Positions 37,975-47,333 are shown, counted from the stretch's first letter. The stretch is 64,000 nt of DNA from Bacteroidales bacterium (GCA_028709785.1 JAQUTK010000001.1:83845-147844); one strand, 5' to 3'. The notes: a model not told the origin generated them from the letters alone. A program made the numbers and translations.

Positions 37975-40191
37975 ATGGAAAAAGGAACAGTGTTTACAAC
38001 AGAGGAGAGAAGTCAGCTACTGTCCAATTATAGAATAATCAGAAAGAACCTCGGAAATACGCTATCTTCCACTGATGTACGTCTGGTAAAAGAGGCTATT
38101 CGAAAGGCACAGGAAATAGGCTGCTACCAACGGAACGAATTGGGTACCCATCCGGTGGTACAACATCTTGCAACGGCAAGGATCGTAACAGAAGAGGTTG
38201 GTCTGAAGCGATCTTCTGTGCTTAGTCTCTTACTTCAGGAGACGGTAGGACATATATACCCGATCGATTATATTTCTCACCATTTTGGAGAGGATGTTGC
38301 TGTCATTGTTAAGGGACTGGTGAAGACTCGCGAACTCTATCAGAAGGGAGCCGCTGTCGAGACAGAAAACTTTCGCAAACTACTCATGTCTTTTGCTGAA
38401 GATGTACGGGTCATTCTGATTATGATTGCCGATCGTGTCAATATGATGCGCGAACTGAATCAGCATCCTGACAGTGAGTTTCGCAGAAGGGTGGCAAGCG
38501 AAGCCTCCTATCTGTATGCACCGCTGGCTCACCGTCTCGGTCTTTATGTGCTAAAGTCTGAGCTGGAAGATATCTCTCTGAAGTACCTGAACCGAAAGAT
38601 TTATGATGAGATTGCCCGAAAGCTGAATGAGACGAAGCGTTCGCGTGAAGCATATATTGCCGCATTTATAGATCCGGTCAAGAAACGACTGGAAGAAAAC
38701 GGATTGGTATTTACCATCAAAGGGCGGACTAAATCAATACACTCTATCTGGAATAAGATTCGCAAACAGAACGTAACGCTTGAGGGAATATACGACCTGT
38801 TTGCTATCCGTGTCATACTGACCTCTGCGGCGGAAAAAGAAAAAGCAGACTGCTGGAAGGTGTATTCTATTGTTACCGATATGTTTACACCCGACCCCAA
38901 ACGAATGAGAGACTGGCTGTCCGTACCTAAAAACAATGGATACGAGTCACTTCATACCACTGTGATGGGTCCGCAAGGAAAATGGGTAGAGATTCAGATC
39001 CGGACAACACGGATGGATGAGGTGGCAGAAAAAGGACTTGCCGCTCACTGGAAGTACAAAGGAATCAAAGATGAGTCTGCCATGGACTCATGGTTGAATA
39101 ACGTGCGTGATTTGCTGCAGAACTCGGAAGCCAAACCTGCCGACCTGATGGATGAGTTTAAGCTCGATCTGTATGATGAGGAGGTTTTTGTCTTCACGCC
39201 CAAAGGTGAATTGATGAAGTTGCCGAAAGGTGCGACAGTATTGGATTTTGCCTTTAATATTCACTCCGCATTAGGTTGTAAATGTGTAGGAGCAAAGATT
39301 AACGGAAAGAATGTGCCGATTAAGCATCGTCTTCAAAACGGTGATCTGATTGAAGTGCTTACAGCGCCTTCTCAAAAGCCCAAACAGGACTGGATTAATT
39401 TTGTGGTGTCCAGCAAGGCGCGAACCAAGATCAAACAATCGCTCAAAGAGGCCGAAAGCAAAGAGGCTGAATATGGTAAAGAGATCCTGCAAAGGCGTTT
39501 CAAAAACCGAAAGATTGAATATGATGATGCAGTTCAGACCCGTTTGATCAAGAAGATTGGATACAAGACGGCCACTGAGTATTATGCGGATATTGCTTCC
39601 GAAAAGCTGGATGTCAATCAGGCGATCATGCTCTATGAGGAGATGATCAAGAAGGAGACAGAAGTCGATCTGGATGCTCGAAAAGCCGAGAACTTTGTTG
39701 TTACCGCTCCCACAGAAGAGAAGACCCACAAAAAAGAGGATGTATTGGTCATCGATGAGACGTTGAAGGATATCGATTTTTCTCTTGCCAGGTGTTGTTC
39801 GCCAATCTATGGAGATGAGGTTTTTGGCTTTGTTTCTTCCCATGGAGGTATAAAGATACATCGGGTCGATTGTACCAATGCGACGGATATGATGACTCGT
39901 TTTGGCTATCGCATTGTAAAAGCACGATGGGCGGGCAAGTCCACTTCTCAATATCCGATAGGTATTCGGGTGGTTGGTCACGATGATATAGGTATTGTCA
40001 CGAATATCACCTCGATCATCTCAAAAGAAGAAAATGTGTCTGTCCGATCCATCAGCATCAACTCTCATGCCGGATTGTTTGAGGGAACGATAACGGTGTT
40101 AATCGGCGATACATCCAAACTTGACTCGCTGATCAAGAAAATCAAGACTGTCAAAGGTGTCAAACAAGTGAATCGGATTGACCGTAACTAA
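37975..40191 (+). CDS. relA: RelA-type (p)ppGpp synthetase with degenerate hydrolase motif
   Basis: A 738-residue RelA/SpoT homologue that should make the alarmone (p)ppGpp. The N-terminal hydrolase-like domain (about 45-190) has lost the key HD pair: LLLQETVGH stands where LLHDVVED is normal (about 86-93). The synthetase domain (about 235-360) keeps GRTKSIHSIW, YDLFAIRV, NNGYESLHTTV and EIQIRT. A TGS domain (about 400-460), a zinc-finger-like segment with CCSP and a C-terminal ACT domain follow. So it is probably a synthetase without hydrolase, which fits two-homologue Bacteroidales genomes with a separate bifunctional enzyme. Stands alone, with AGGAGG before the start. Confidence 0.9.
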   Translation: MEKGTVFTTEERSQLLSNYRIIRKNLGNTLSSTDVRLVKEAIRKAQEIGCYQRNELGTHPVVQHLATARIVTEEVGLKRSSVLSLLLQETVGHIYPIDYISHHFGEDVAVIVKGLVKTRELYQKGAAVETENFRKLLMSFAEDVRVILIMIADRVNMMRELNQHPDSEFRRRVASEASYLYAPLAHRLGLYVLKSELEDISLKYLNRKIYDEIARKLNETKRSREAYIAAFIDPVKKRLEENGLVFTIKGRTKSIHSIWNKIRKQNVTLEGIYDLFAIRVILTSAAEKEKADCWKVYSIVTDMFTPDPKRMRDWLSVPKNNGYESLHTTVMGPQGKWVEIQIRTTRMDEVAEKGLAAHWKYKGIKDESAMDSWLNNVRDLLQNSEAKPADLMDEFKLDLYDEEVFVFTPKGELMKLPKGATVLDFAFNIHSALGCKCVGAKINGKNVPIKHRLQNGDLIEVLTAPSQKPKQDWINFVVSSKARTKIKQSLKEAESKEAEYGKEILQRRFKNRKIEYDDAVQTRLIKKIGYKTATEYYADIASEKLDVNQAIMLYEEMIKKETEVDLDARKAENFVVTAPTEEKTHKKEDVLVIDETLKDIDFSLARCCSPIYGDEVFGFVSSHGGIKIHRVDCTNATDMMTRFGYRIVKARWAGKSTSQYPIGIRVVGHDDIGIVTNITSIISKEENVSVRSISINSHAGLFEGTITVLIGDTSKLDSLIKKIKTVKGVKQVNRIDRN

Positions 40192-40273
40192 AAAGCGAAT
40201 GTGATTTCTCGTTTCAGACCAACGTATGAAGGAAAATATTACTCCGGAGGTAGTGGGGAAGGGATAGTTTGCT

Positions 40274-40281
40274 TACTTTTG
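40274..40281 (+). promoter_or_regulatory. -7 element of the DMT-exporter gene
   Basis: TACTTTTG fits TAnnTTTG, 17 bp before the ATG at 40299. It overlaps the ORF-track start at 40269, which is therefore rejected. Confidence 0.65.
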
Positions 40282-40298
40282 CAGCAAGAAACGACACA

Positions 40299-41228
40299 AT
40301 GAACAAATCGCTAATTTCAACATACGGATATCATCTGCTTGCTATTGTCACAGCAGTCATTTGGGGAACTACTTTTGTATCCACTAAGATACTTATCAAT
40401 AACGGATTGCGCCCGGAAGAGATCATGCTCTATCGCTTTCTTATCGCGTACATGGGTATTGTCCTGATGGTGCCCCGACCTTTTTTTGCCCGAAATGTAC
40501 GAGATGAACTCCTGTTTGTTCTTGCCGGAATAACGGGCGGTTCCTTTTACTTTCTGGCAGAAAATACCGCCTTGCGCTACACATTGGCTTCCAATGTATC
40601 CATACTGATCAGCATCACTCCTTTGATGACGGCTGTGCTCTCTCATTATCTCTTCAGGAAAGAGCAGAAAACAGCCGGCGAACCCTTGACGCGACGTTTG
40701 TTGTACGGTTCCCTGATGGCTATTGGAGGCGTCTTTCTGGTTGTACTCAATGGCCGTTTTCTCTTGAAGGTGAATCCGCTTGGTGATGCACTTACATTAT
40801 TGGCAGCTCTTCTTTGGGCCTTCTATAGTATGGTGCTCCGAAAGTTTGGCAATCATTATTCGGCACTTTTTATTACCCGCAAAGTCTTCTTCTACGGCAT
40901 CATCACCATTCTTCCTTTCTTTGCTTTTTCTCCGATTCGAATAGACTGGAACCTCTTGACGCAACCCGTTGTTGCTGCCAATCTGCTCTTTTTATCACTG
41001 ATCGCTTCGCTCGCCTGTTATTTGGTTTGGAATATAGTGGTCAGACAACTAGGAGTTGTCTCAGCTACAAATTACATTTATCTGAACCCTGTATCTACCC
41101 TCATCACCTCTTCCATTGTGTTGAATGAACATATCACTTCAGTTGCAATCCTGGGATCGGCGCTTGTACTTTATGGTGTCTATTTCGCAAAAAGAGGATT
41201 CAGCTTTTCGAAGAAAACAAAGATCTGA
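40299..41228 (+). CDS. EamA/DMT-family exporter
   Basis: A 309-residue inner-membrane protein with ten predicted helices in two EamA halves (about 10-140 and 160-300). Typical motifs are VIWGTTFVSTKILI near the start and YLNPVSTLITSSIVLNEHITSVAILGSALVLYGVY near the end. DMT exporters move amino acids, nucleotides or other small metabolites; the substrate cannot be read from the sequence. The start at 40299 (MNKSL) follows a -7 box by 17 bp. It is a single-gene transcript between relA and ffh. Confidence 0.88.
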   Translation: MNKSLISTYGYHLLAIVTAVIWGTTFVSTKILINNGLRPEEIMLYRFLIAYMGIVLMVPRPFFARNVRDELLFVLAGITGGSFYFLAENTALRYTLASNVSILISITPLMTAVLSHYLFRKEQKTAGEPLTRRLLYGSLMAIGGVFLVVLNGRFLLKVNPLGDALTLLAALLWAFYSMVLRKFGNHYSALFITRKVFFYGIITILPFFAFSPIRIDWNLLTQPVVAANLLFLSLIASLACYLVWNIVVRQLGVVSATNYIYLNPVSTLITSSIVLNEHITSVAILGSALVLYGVYFAKRGFSFSKKTKI

Positions 41229-41312
41229 TTAGATTCCTCTTATCTCTTCCTCCTTTCCCGTTGTATAATGAGAATTTCCAGTTATCATAGAGGTAATATG
41301 GGAGCTTTTTTG

Positions 41313-41320
41313 TACTTTTG
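41313..41320 (+). promoter_or_regulatory. -7 element of the ffh promoter
   Basis: TACTTTTG fits the -7 consensus, 37 bp before the ffh ATG. Confidence 0.65.
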
Positions 41321-41357
41321 CCGACTCAGAAAAATAATCTAATTACAATATACCCGT

Positions 41358-42686
41358 ATGTTTGAGAGTCTAAGTGAAAGATTAGAACGGTCTTTTAAGA
41401 TCCTGAAAGGTGAAGGAAAAATCACCGAGATCAATGTCGCAGAGACATTGAAAGATGTTCGCAAGGCATTGTTAGAGGCGGATGTTAATTATAAAACAGC
41501 CAAACTCTTTACCGAGACAGTGAAAGAGAAGGCAATGGGACAGGATGTGCTGAATTCTCTGAAACCAAGTCAGTTGATGGTTAAGATTGTGCATGACGAA
41601 CTGACCGAGCTGATGGGAGGCTCTGCTGCTGAAATCAAACTGACATCCAATCCGACAGTTGTTCTGATGTCTGGTCTTCAAGGCTCCGGTAAGACGACTT
41701 TCTCCGGAAAGCTCGCTAACATGCTGAAGTCAAAAAAAGGAAAGAACCCCTTACTGGCTGCATGTGACGTCTATAGGCCGGCTGCTATCGAACAGTTGAA
41801 AGTACTCGGCGCTCAGATAAATGTTCCTGTTTATTCTGATCTGACAAGTAAAGATCCTGTGCGCATAGCATTAGATGCCGTACAGCATGCGAAGAATAAT
41901 CATTATGATCTTGTAATCATCGATACCGCCGGTCGTCTGGCCGTTGATGAGTTGATGATGAATGAGATTGCCAATATAAAGAAAGCAATCAATCCGGATG
42001 AAATTATCTTTGTGGTAGATGCCATGACCGGACAGGATGCTGTAAATACGGCAAAAGAATTCAATGATCGTCTCGATTTTGATGGTGTTGTATTGACCAA
42101 GCTTGATGGTGATACCCGTGGTGGTGCTGCATTGTCTATTCGCTCAGTGGTTAATAAGCCGATCAAGTATGTGGGAACCGGCGAGAAGATGGAAGCGATA
42201 GACGTGTTCCATCCGCAACGTATGGCCGATCGTATATTGGGAATGGGTGATATCGTATCTTTGGTGGAGCGTGCTCAGGAGCAATATGACGAAGAGGAGG
42301 CAAAGAGACTACAGAAAAAGATAGCCAAGAATCAATTTGATTTCAATGACTTCATGTCTCAGATCCAACAGATCAAGAAGATGGGTAACCTGAAAGATCT
42401 TGCTTCCATGATACCGGGAGTTGGTAAAGCCTTACAGAATGTCGATATTGATGATAATGCCTTCAAAGATATCGAAGCCATTATCCATTCAATGACTCCG
42501 AAAGAACGGTCTCATCCGGAAATTCTGAATGGAAGCCGTCGTCAGCGTATTGCCAAAGGAAGCGGAACTTCTATTCAGGGGGTAAACAAGCTGATTAAAC
42601 AATTTGATGAGACGCGCAAGATGATGCACATTGTATCACAATCTAAAAGTCCGGCTCGTTTGATGAGTGGAATGAAAAAACGTTGA
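41358..42686 (+). CDS. ffh: Signal recognition particle GTPase
   Basis: Ffh binds 4.5S RNA and nascent signal sequences and docks with FtsY to target proteins to the Sec translocon. The 442-residue protein has an N domain (1-90), a G domain with P-loop GLQGSGKTTF (about 107-116), DVYRPAAIEQL, DTAGRL and TKLDGDTRGGAAL, and a methionine-rich M domain (about 300-435; SMIPGVGKAL, SRRQRIAKGSG for RNA binding). Length and motif order are normal. Likely co-transcribed with folD, 34 bp downstream. Confidence 0.97.
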   Translation: MFESLSERLERSFKILKGEGKITEINVAETLKDVRKALLEADVNYKTAKLFTETVKEKAMGQDVLNSLKPSQLMVKIVHDELTELMGGSAAEIKLTSNPTVVLMSGLQGSGKTTFSGKLANMLKSKKGKNPLLAACDVYRPAAIEQLKVLGAQINVPVYSDLTSKDPVRIALDAVQHAKNNHYDLVIIDTAGRLAVDELMMNEIANIKKAINPDEIIFVVDAMTGQDAVNTAKEFNDRLDFDGVVLTKLDGDTRGGAALSIRSVVNKPIKYVGTGEKMEAIDVFHPQRMADRILGMGDIVSLVERAQEQYDEEEAKRLQKKIAKNQFDFNDFMSQIQQIKKMGNLKDLASMIPGVGKALQNVDIDDNAFKDIEAIIHSMTPKERSHPEILNGSRRQRIAKGSGTSIQGVNKLIKQFDETRKMMHIVSQSKSPARLMSGMKKR

Positions 42687-42720
42687 GTCACCTTATTGAT
42701 AAGAAATAACAGGATAGAAT

Positions 42721-43602
42721 ATGCAATTAATAGATGGAAAAGCCGTTTCTTCCCAGATAAAGCAAGAGATTGCCGCAGAAGTAGAACAAATTGTAAAAAA
42801 TGGAGGTAAAGTTCCTCATCTTGCAGCGATTTTGGTCGGTCATGATGGGGGTAGCGAGACCTATGTAGCCAATAAGGTGAAGTCTTGTGCGGAGTGTGGA
42901 TTTAAATCCTCTCTGATTCGTTTTGAAGCAGATGTGACAGAAGAGACCTTACTCGCCAAAGTACGTGAATTGAATGATGATGCCGATGTGGATGGCTTCA
43001 TCGTACAATTGCCTTTGCCGAAGCATATCTCTGAGCAGAAAGTGATTGAGACGATCGACTATCGCAAAGATGTGGATGGCTTTCATCCGATCAACGTAGG
43101 TCGTATGTCTATCGGACTGCCTTGCTATGTTTCTGCTACGCCCAATGGGATCCTGGAACTCTTGAAACGATATAACATCGAAACTTCCGGTAAGCATTGT
43201 GTAGTGCTCGGTAGAAGTAATATTGTAGGCAAACCGATGGCATCCCTGATGATGCAGAAAGCCTATCCGGGCGATGCAACCGTAACGGTTTGCCACAGCC
43301 GTTCCAAAAACATCCAGGAAGAGTGTCTTCGCGCTGATATCATTATCGCCGCTTTGGGACAACCCGAATTTCTGAAAGCTGAGATGGTGAAGGAGGGAGC
43401 TGTTGTTATTGACGTGGGAACGACTCGTGTGCCTTCTACCGTGACTAAGTCCGGTTTCAAACTGACCGGAGATGTGAAGTTTGATGAGGTGGCTCCTAAA
43501 TGCTCGTTCATTACTCCGGTACCCGGTGGTGTCGGACCCATGACCATTGTTTCACTGATGCGCAATACGTTGTTGGCTGGAAAGAAAGCGATATACAAAT
43601 AA
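42721..43602 (+). CDS. folD: Methylenetetrahydrofolate dehydrogenase/cyclohydrolase
   Basis: FolD interconverts methylene-, methenyl- and formyl-tetrahydrofolate in one-carbon metabolism. The 293-residue protein has the catalytic YVANKVKSC motif (about 43-51), the conserved [12 protein letters not shown] (about 119), the NADP-binding GRSNIVGKP (about 162-170) and the C-terminal [11 protein letters not shown] (about 264). All key residues are present. Following capA begins 21 bp later, so ffh, folD and capA may form one transcript. Confidence 0.97.
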   Translation: MQLIDGKAVSSQIKQEIAAEVEQIVKNGGKVPHLAAILVGHDGGSETYVANKVKSCAECGFKSSLIRFEADVTEETLLAKVRELNDDADVDGFIVQLPLPKHISEQKVIETIDYRKDVDGFHPINVGRMSIGLPCYVSATPNGILELLKRYNIETSGKHCVVLGRSNIVGKPMASLMMQKAYPGDATVTVCHSRSKNIQEECLRADIIIAALGQPEFLKAEMVKEGAVVIDVGTTRVPSTVTKSGFKLTGDVKFDEVAPKCSFITPVPGGVGPMTIVSLMRNTLLAGKKAIYK

Positions 43603-43623
43603 CTAAATAAAGAAAGCGCTACC

Positions 43624-44724
43624 ATGCGTGTACAGCTTCTTTCAGGTATACTTTTTTTGTGCTGTTCTTGCGTTTCCAATTCGCAGGAGCAGCACGCTGT
43701 TTTCAATCACTCGGCCGACAGTTTGCGGACAGACAGTATCACTCTCCTGCTTGCAGGCGATTTGATGCAACACATGGAACAGATCAATGCTGCGCAAAAA
43801 GGAAATACGTACGACTATTCCGAATGCTTTCGTGAAGTTCGCGATGAGATAAGCAGTGCAGATATTGCCATTGGTAATCTGGAAGTGACGCTGGCCGGTC
43901 AACCTTATGCCGGTTATCCCTCATTTTCTGCTCCGGATGAATACTTGTATAGTATTCAACAAGCCGGTTTCGATGTACTTGCCACGGCCAATAACCATTG
44001 TTTGGATCGTGGAAACCGGGGGGTGATCCGGACAAACCGCCTCCTTGATTCACTTCACATTCCCAGAACAGGAGCCTATTCTGACTCTGTGGAGCGCCGT
44101 TCCCTCTATCCTTTACTTCTGGAGAAGAAAGGTTTTCGTATCGCATTCTTAAACTATACGGAATCAACCAATAACATTTCTCCCAAGTACCCCACTATGG
44201 TCAACTATATGGATAAGAAGCTTGTGAAAGCTGACATAGAGAAAGCAAAGAGTCTTTCACCCGATATGATCATCGCTTTCATGCATTGGGGAGTAGAATA
44301 TGAATCACAGCCCGGAAAGAAACAGAAAGAGTGGGCAAACTGGCTTCTTAGTCAGGGAGTCACCCACGTCATCGGTTCGCATCCCCATGTAGTTCAACCG
44401 ATGGAGGTGCGGGTGGATTCTACGACGCAGTCGCAGCACCTGGTCGTTTATTCCCTGGGAAACTTTATATCCAACATGTCACAGAGAGGCACAGATGGCG
44501 GACTCATGCTTCACCTTACCTTCGTAAAAGACTCAACTGTCAGACTGGTCAAAAATTCGTATCAGATTGTGTGGACGTTGCGCCCCCGGTTTGGAAGTAA
44601 AAATTTCATGGTGATACCGGCAGCTAAATATTCCCGCGATTTATTATCCCCGGAAGCCCGATATCGCATGAATCAATTTGTATCTGACGCACACCAATTG
44701 ATGAAAAATAGTTTTGAGGAGTAA
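43624..44724 (+). CDS. CapA-family metallophosphatase-like lipoprotein
   Basis: A 366-residue exported protein with lipobox-like LFLCCSC. The PGA_cap domain has the metallophosphatase-like motifs AGDLMQH, GNLEVTLAG, ATANNHCLDRG, FMHWGVEYE and IGSHPHVVQ. In Bacillus, CapA takes part in poly-gamma-glutamate capsule anchoring, but Bacteroidetes homologues occur without capB/capC, as here, so the role is open; an envelope phosphoesterase is a reasonable guess. It ends 116 bp before tRNA-His. Confidence 0.85.
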   Translation: MRVQLLSGILFLCCSCVSNSQEQHAVFNHSADSLRTDSITLLLAGDLMQHMEQINAAQKGNTYDYSECFREVRDEISSADIAIGNLEVTLAGQPYAGYPSFSAPDEYLYSIQQAGFDVLATANNHCLDRGNRGVIRTNRLLDSLHIPRTGAYSDSVERRSLYPLLLEKKGFRIAFLNYTESTNNISPKYPTMVNYMDKKLVKADIEKAKSLSPDMIIAFMHWGVEYESQPGKKQKEWANWLLSQGVTHVIGSHPHVVQPMEVRVDSTTQSQHLVVYSLGNFISNMSQRGTDGGLMLHLTFVKDSTVRLVKNSYQIVWTLRPRFGSKNFMVIPAAKYSRDLLSPEARYRMNQFVSDAHQLMKNSFEE

Positions 44725-44793
44725 AAGAGGTGTCATTTCAGGGAATAGAGAAGGGATATTCGTGGTTTCTTGTGATTTTTGTGGAGGTATTTA

Positions 44794-44824
44794 TTTGCAA
44801 AAACAAAGATTCTGCTTATCTTTG
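44794..44824 (+). promoter_or_regulatory. Promoter of tRNA-His
   Basis: TTTG (44794-44797), 19 nt, TATCTTTG (44817-44824), a perfect consensus promoter 17 bp upstream of the tRNA. Confidence 0.85.
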
Positions 44825-44840
44825 CACCGCAAAACAAAAT

Positions 44841-44915
44841 GGTGGCTGTAGTTCAGTCGGTTAGAGCGTCGGATTGTGGTTCCGAAGGTCGTGGGTTCGA
44901 ACCCCATCAGCCACC
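44841..44915 (+). tRNA. tRNA-His (GTG)
   Basis: Folds as a cloverleaf: acceptor GTGGCTG with CAGCCAC, plus the extra G-1 (44841) opposite C73 that is diagnostic of tRNA-His; D arm GTTC/GAGC; anticodon stem TCGGA/TCCGA with anticodon GTG at 44876-44878; T arm GTGGG TTCGAAC CCCAT. A 3' CCA is not clearly encoded. A consensus promoter lies before it and a terminator after it, so it is transcribed alone. Confidence 0.97.
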
Positions 44916-44927
44916 CACTCAAAAATA

Positions 44928-44958
44928 AAGGTCAGCCTTACAGGTTGGCCTTTTTTGT
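44928..44958 (+). terminator. Terminator of tRNA-His
   Basis: AAGGTCAGCC pairs with GGTTGGCCTT (two G-U pairs), loop TTACA, followed by TTTTGTTTT. Confidence 0.85.
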
Positions 44959-45059
44959 TTTATAACTTTGGAGTCGTTGTAGGCCGGGGCTACCGGTGTT
45001 CAGGTAGACTTTTGCACTACATGCCTATCGGATGGAAAAAACAACCTGAAGAGTTTTTA

Positions 45060-45121
45060 TTTTCATATGGATGCGTTCTTCGTTTCACAGCTGTGAAACG
45101 AAGAACGCATCCATATGAAAA
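45060..45121. repeat. 62-bp perfect palindrome
   Basis: Bases 45060-45090 are the exact reverse complement of 45091-45121, with no spacer; the centre is TTTCACAGCTGTGAAA. Flanks continue as imperfect inverted repeats (CCTGA at 45045 against TCAGG at 45132). It lies in a gap of about 350 bp between the tRNA-His terminator and the DUF4199 promoter, with no gene in the gap. It could extrude as a cruciform or fold as a long RNA hairpin. Confidence 0.95.
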
Positions 45122-45224
45122 CAGAAGAACATCAGGATGCTTTTCTCTATCCTTTATGAACTGAGAGGAAACCGAGTAGAGCCCTTTTTGTTTCTTCCTG
45201 CGAAAAGAATTCCGAATAATGATG

Positions 45225-45232
45225 TATCTTTG
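45225..45232 (+). promoter_or_regulatory. -7 element of the DUF4199 operon
   Basis: TATCTTTG fits TAnnTTTG, 32 bp before the ATG at 45264; no clear -33 TTTG. It probably drives the plus-strand run starting with DUF4199. Confidence 0.6.
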
Positions 45233-45263
45233 CATCTTAAACGCATGAATAATTGTGGAACGG

Positions 45264-45845
45264 ATGAAAAATACCCCGGAAAGTTTATATTCAGTTGCAT
45301 CGAAGCTGGCAATCCCTTTGGCTGCTTACTTCATTGGCTTATTTTTTTTGATGAATCTTGTCTATGAGAAGAGTCAATACTCTCTGATACTCTTTGTCCT
45401 GATTCTTATGGTACCCCTGCTGATTTACAAGTATGCGAAAAAGTATCGGGACATGTTTGCAGGTGGTGTGCTGAGTTACATGAACGCATGGCGTTTCTGT
45501 GCAACTCTTTTTATCTTTGCCAGCCTGTTGTTTTCTTTTTTCATCTATATTTATACCACTTTTCTGAATACAGAGTATGCCTCCTGGATGATGCAGACTT
45601 CCATTCAATATTTGGAACAAATTATCAAACAGGCGCCTAAAGAGAGTGAAGTCGCTTTTGCAAAAGAGTGGCTGGAGAAGACGAAAGAGCTCTCTTTGCC
45701 CACACCTATTGAAATGGCTGTGCAGACATTCTGGATGGTACTGAACGGCGGTTTTATTACAGCTTTAGTGGTTAGCTTCTTCGTAAAGAAAAAGCCACCT
45801 TTCATCGGAGATCAACATAATAATGATACAATAACTGAAGAATAA
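45264..45845 (+). CDS. DUF4199 membrane protein
   Basis: A 193-residue membrane protein with about four transmembrane helices (two near 15-60, one near 70-95, one near 150-175) and a soluble loop between the third and fourth (QYLEQIIKQAPKESEVAFAKEWLEKTK). It matches DUF4199, a Bacteroidetes family that usually precedes a DPM1-like glycosyltransferase, as here (23 bp). A helper role in lipid-linked sugar transfer is possible. ATG at 45264 is preferred to the GTG at 45255. Confidence 0.82.
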   Translation: MKNTPESLYSVASKLAIPLAAYFIGLFFLMNLVYEKSQYSLILFVLILMVPLLIYKYAKKYRDMFAGGVLSYMNAWRFCATLFIFASLLFSFFIYIYTTFLNTEYASWMMQTSIQYLEQIIKQAPKESEVAFAKEWLEKTKELSLPTPIEMAVQTFWMVLNGGFITALVVSFFVKKKPPFIGDQHNNDTITEE

Positions 45846-45868
45846 CTAAACATTGAAATTAAAACATC

Positions 45869-46816
45869 ATGGATATATCTGTTGTAGTTCCCTTGTATAA
45901 TGAAGAAGAGTCACTCCCTGAACTCTTTGCCTGGATTAAACGGGTTATGGAAGCCAACCATTTTACATATGAAGTGATTTTCGTGAATGATGGTAGTACC
46001 GATTCTTCCTGGCGTGTGATCAAAGAGTTGCAGAAAGAGTCTGATTGCGTAAAAGGAATCAAATTTAAACGTAATTATGGGAAGTCTCCGGCCTTGTTTT
46101 GTGGTTTTCGCAAAGCGGAAGGTGAGGTTGTTATTACAATGGATGCGGATATGCAGGATAGTCCGGATGAGATTCCGGCATTGTATCAAATGATTGTGAA
46201 GGATAAATATGATTTGGTATCGGGATGGAAGAAGAAAAGATACGATCCACTTTCCAAAACGATTCCGACAAAACTGTTTAACTATACGGCACGCTGTGTT
46301 TCCGGTATTCATTTACATGACTTTAACTGCGGATTGAAGGCTTATCGCAAAGAAGTGATCAAGAGTATTGAAGTATATGGCGATATGCATCGTTACATTC
46401 CTTTTTTGGCAAAGAACGCCGGTTTCAAGAAGATAGGGGAGAAAGTAGTTGAACATCGCGCACGGCAGTATGGTACGACGAAGTTTGGTCTTAACCGGTT
46501 TGTTAATGGCTATCTGGACTTAATGACGTTGTGGTTTCTTTCCCGTTTTGGCGTCAAACCGATGCATTTCTTCGGGTTATTGGGCAGTCTGATGTTTATC
46601 CTCGGATTCATTGCTGTGGTGGTCGTCGGATCTGTGAAGCTTTATAATATGTACAACGGCTTGCCTTACGGACTGGTTACCGAGTCTCCCTATTTCTATC
46701 TCTCGCTGGTGCTTATGATTCTTGGAACTCAGCTATTTCTGGCAGGATTTGTCGGCGAACTGATAGCCCGCAATGCTCCTGAAAGGAATAATTATAATAT
46801 AGAAGAAGAACTCTGA
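45869..46816 (+). CDS. GT2 DPM1/GtrB-like polyprenyl-phosphate glycosyltransferase
   Basis: A 315-residue family 2 glycosyltransferase. Residues 1-220 form the GT-A domain (DISVVVPLYNEEESLPELF; the metal site MDADMQDSP at about 89-97; the NCGLKAYRKE region). Two C-terminal transmembrane helices (about 231-258 and 272-298) anchor it, as in GtrB or ArnC. Such enzymes move a sugar from a nucleotide to undecaprenyl phosphate on the cytoplasmic face, for later use in the envelope. The sugar is unknown. One base separates its stop codon from the next start. Confidence 0.92.
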   Translation: MDISVVVPLYNEEESLPELFAWIKRVMEANHFTYEVIFVNDGSTDSSWRVIKELQKESDCVKGIKFKRNYGKSPALFCGFRKAEGEVVITMDADMQDSPDEIPALYQMIVKDKYDLVSGWKKKRYDPLSKTIPTKLFNYTARCVSGIHLHDFNCGLKAYRKEVIKSIEVYGDMHRYIPFLAKNAGFKKIGEKVVEHRARQYGTTKFGLNRFVNGYLDLMTLWFLSRFGVKPMHFFGLLGSLMFILGFIAVVVVGSVKLYNMYNGLPYGLVTESPYFYLSLVLMILGTQLFLAGFVGELIARNAPERNNYNIEEEL

Positions 46817-46817
46817 T

Positions 46818-47333
46818 ATGGAACTAAAGGCTTGTCTTGAGAATCGGTTTTCCATGCGTGCTTTCCAGCAAACGGCGGTGGAAAAGGAGAAACTCATCCA
46901 GCTGCTTGATGCTGCCCGGATGGCTCCTTCAGCCTGCAATCTGCAACCTTGGTACTTCGTGGTTCTTACTGATCCTCAACGATGCGCGGCACTTTGTGAG
47001 TGCTACAAAAGAGAATGGATCCAGTCTGCCCCGGCTATTATTGTGGCTTGCGGTGATCATAGCGTTTCATGGAAGCGAAGAGCAGATAATAAAGACCATT
47101 GTGACATAGACCTTGCGATTGCCATCGAACATATCTGTCTGAGGGCAACCGATCTGGGTTTAGGTACCTGCTGGGTCTGCAATTTTGATGTTGCTATGTG
47201 TAAAGAGTTTCTGAACTTGCCTGAGTCTGTCGAGCCTGTTGCTTTGATTCCGGTGGGCTATCCGACACAAACCGAACCGGCGATTAAGAATCGAAAATCA
47301 TTAGAAGAGATAATCAGATGGGACACTTTTTGA
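46818..47333 (+). CDS. Nitroreductase family FMN oxidoreductase
   Basis: A 171-residue NAD(P)H-dependent FMN enzyme of the nitroreductase family. Typical are the N-terminal RFSMRAFQ (FMN phosphate binding), ARMAPSACNLQPWYFVVL and the C-terminal ATDLGLGTCWVCNFD and PVALIPVGYP. Physiological substrate unknown; such enzymes reduce quinones, flavins or nitro compounds. It overlaps the next gene by 16 bp, so the two are coupled. Confidence 0.9.
   Translation: MELKACLENRFSMRAFQQTAVEKEKLIQLLDAARMAPSACNLQPWYFVVLTDPQRCAALCECYKREWIQSAPAIIVACGDHSVSWKRRADNKDHCDIDLAIAIEHICLRATDLGLGTCWVCNFDVAMCKEFLNLPESVEPVALIPVGYPTQTEPAIKNRKSLEEIIRWDTF

Noticed and set aside
43624-44724. Poly-gamma-glutamate capsule locus
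   Set aside because: Only the CapA-like gene is present; capB, capC and capD-like genes are missing.
44874-45164. 96-aa ORF over tRNA-His and the palindrome
   Set aside because: It overlaps the tRNA and its terminator, and its second half is only the palindrome read through; the minus strand gives the same peptide segment.
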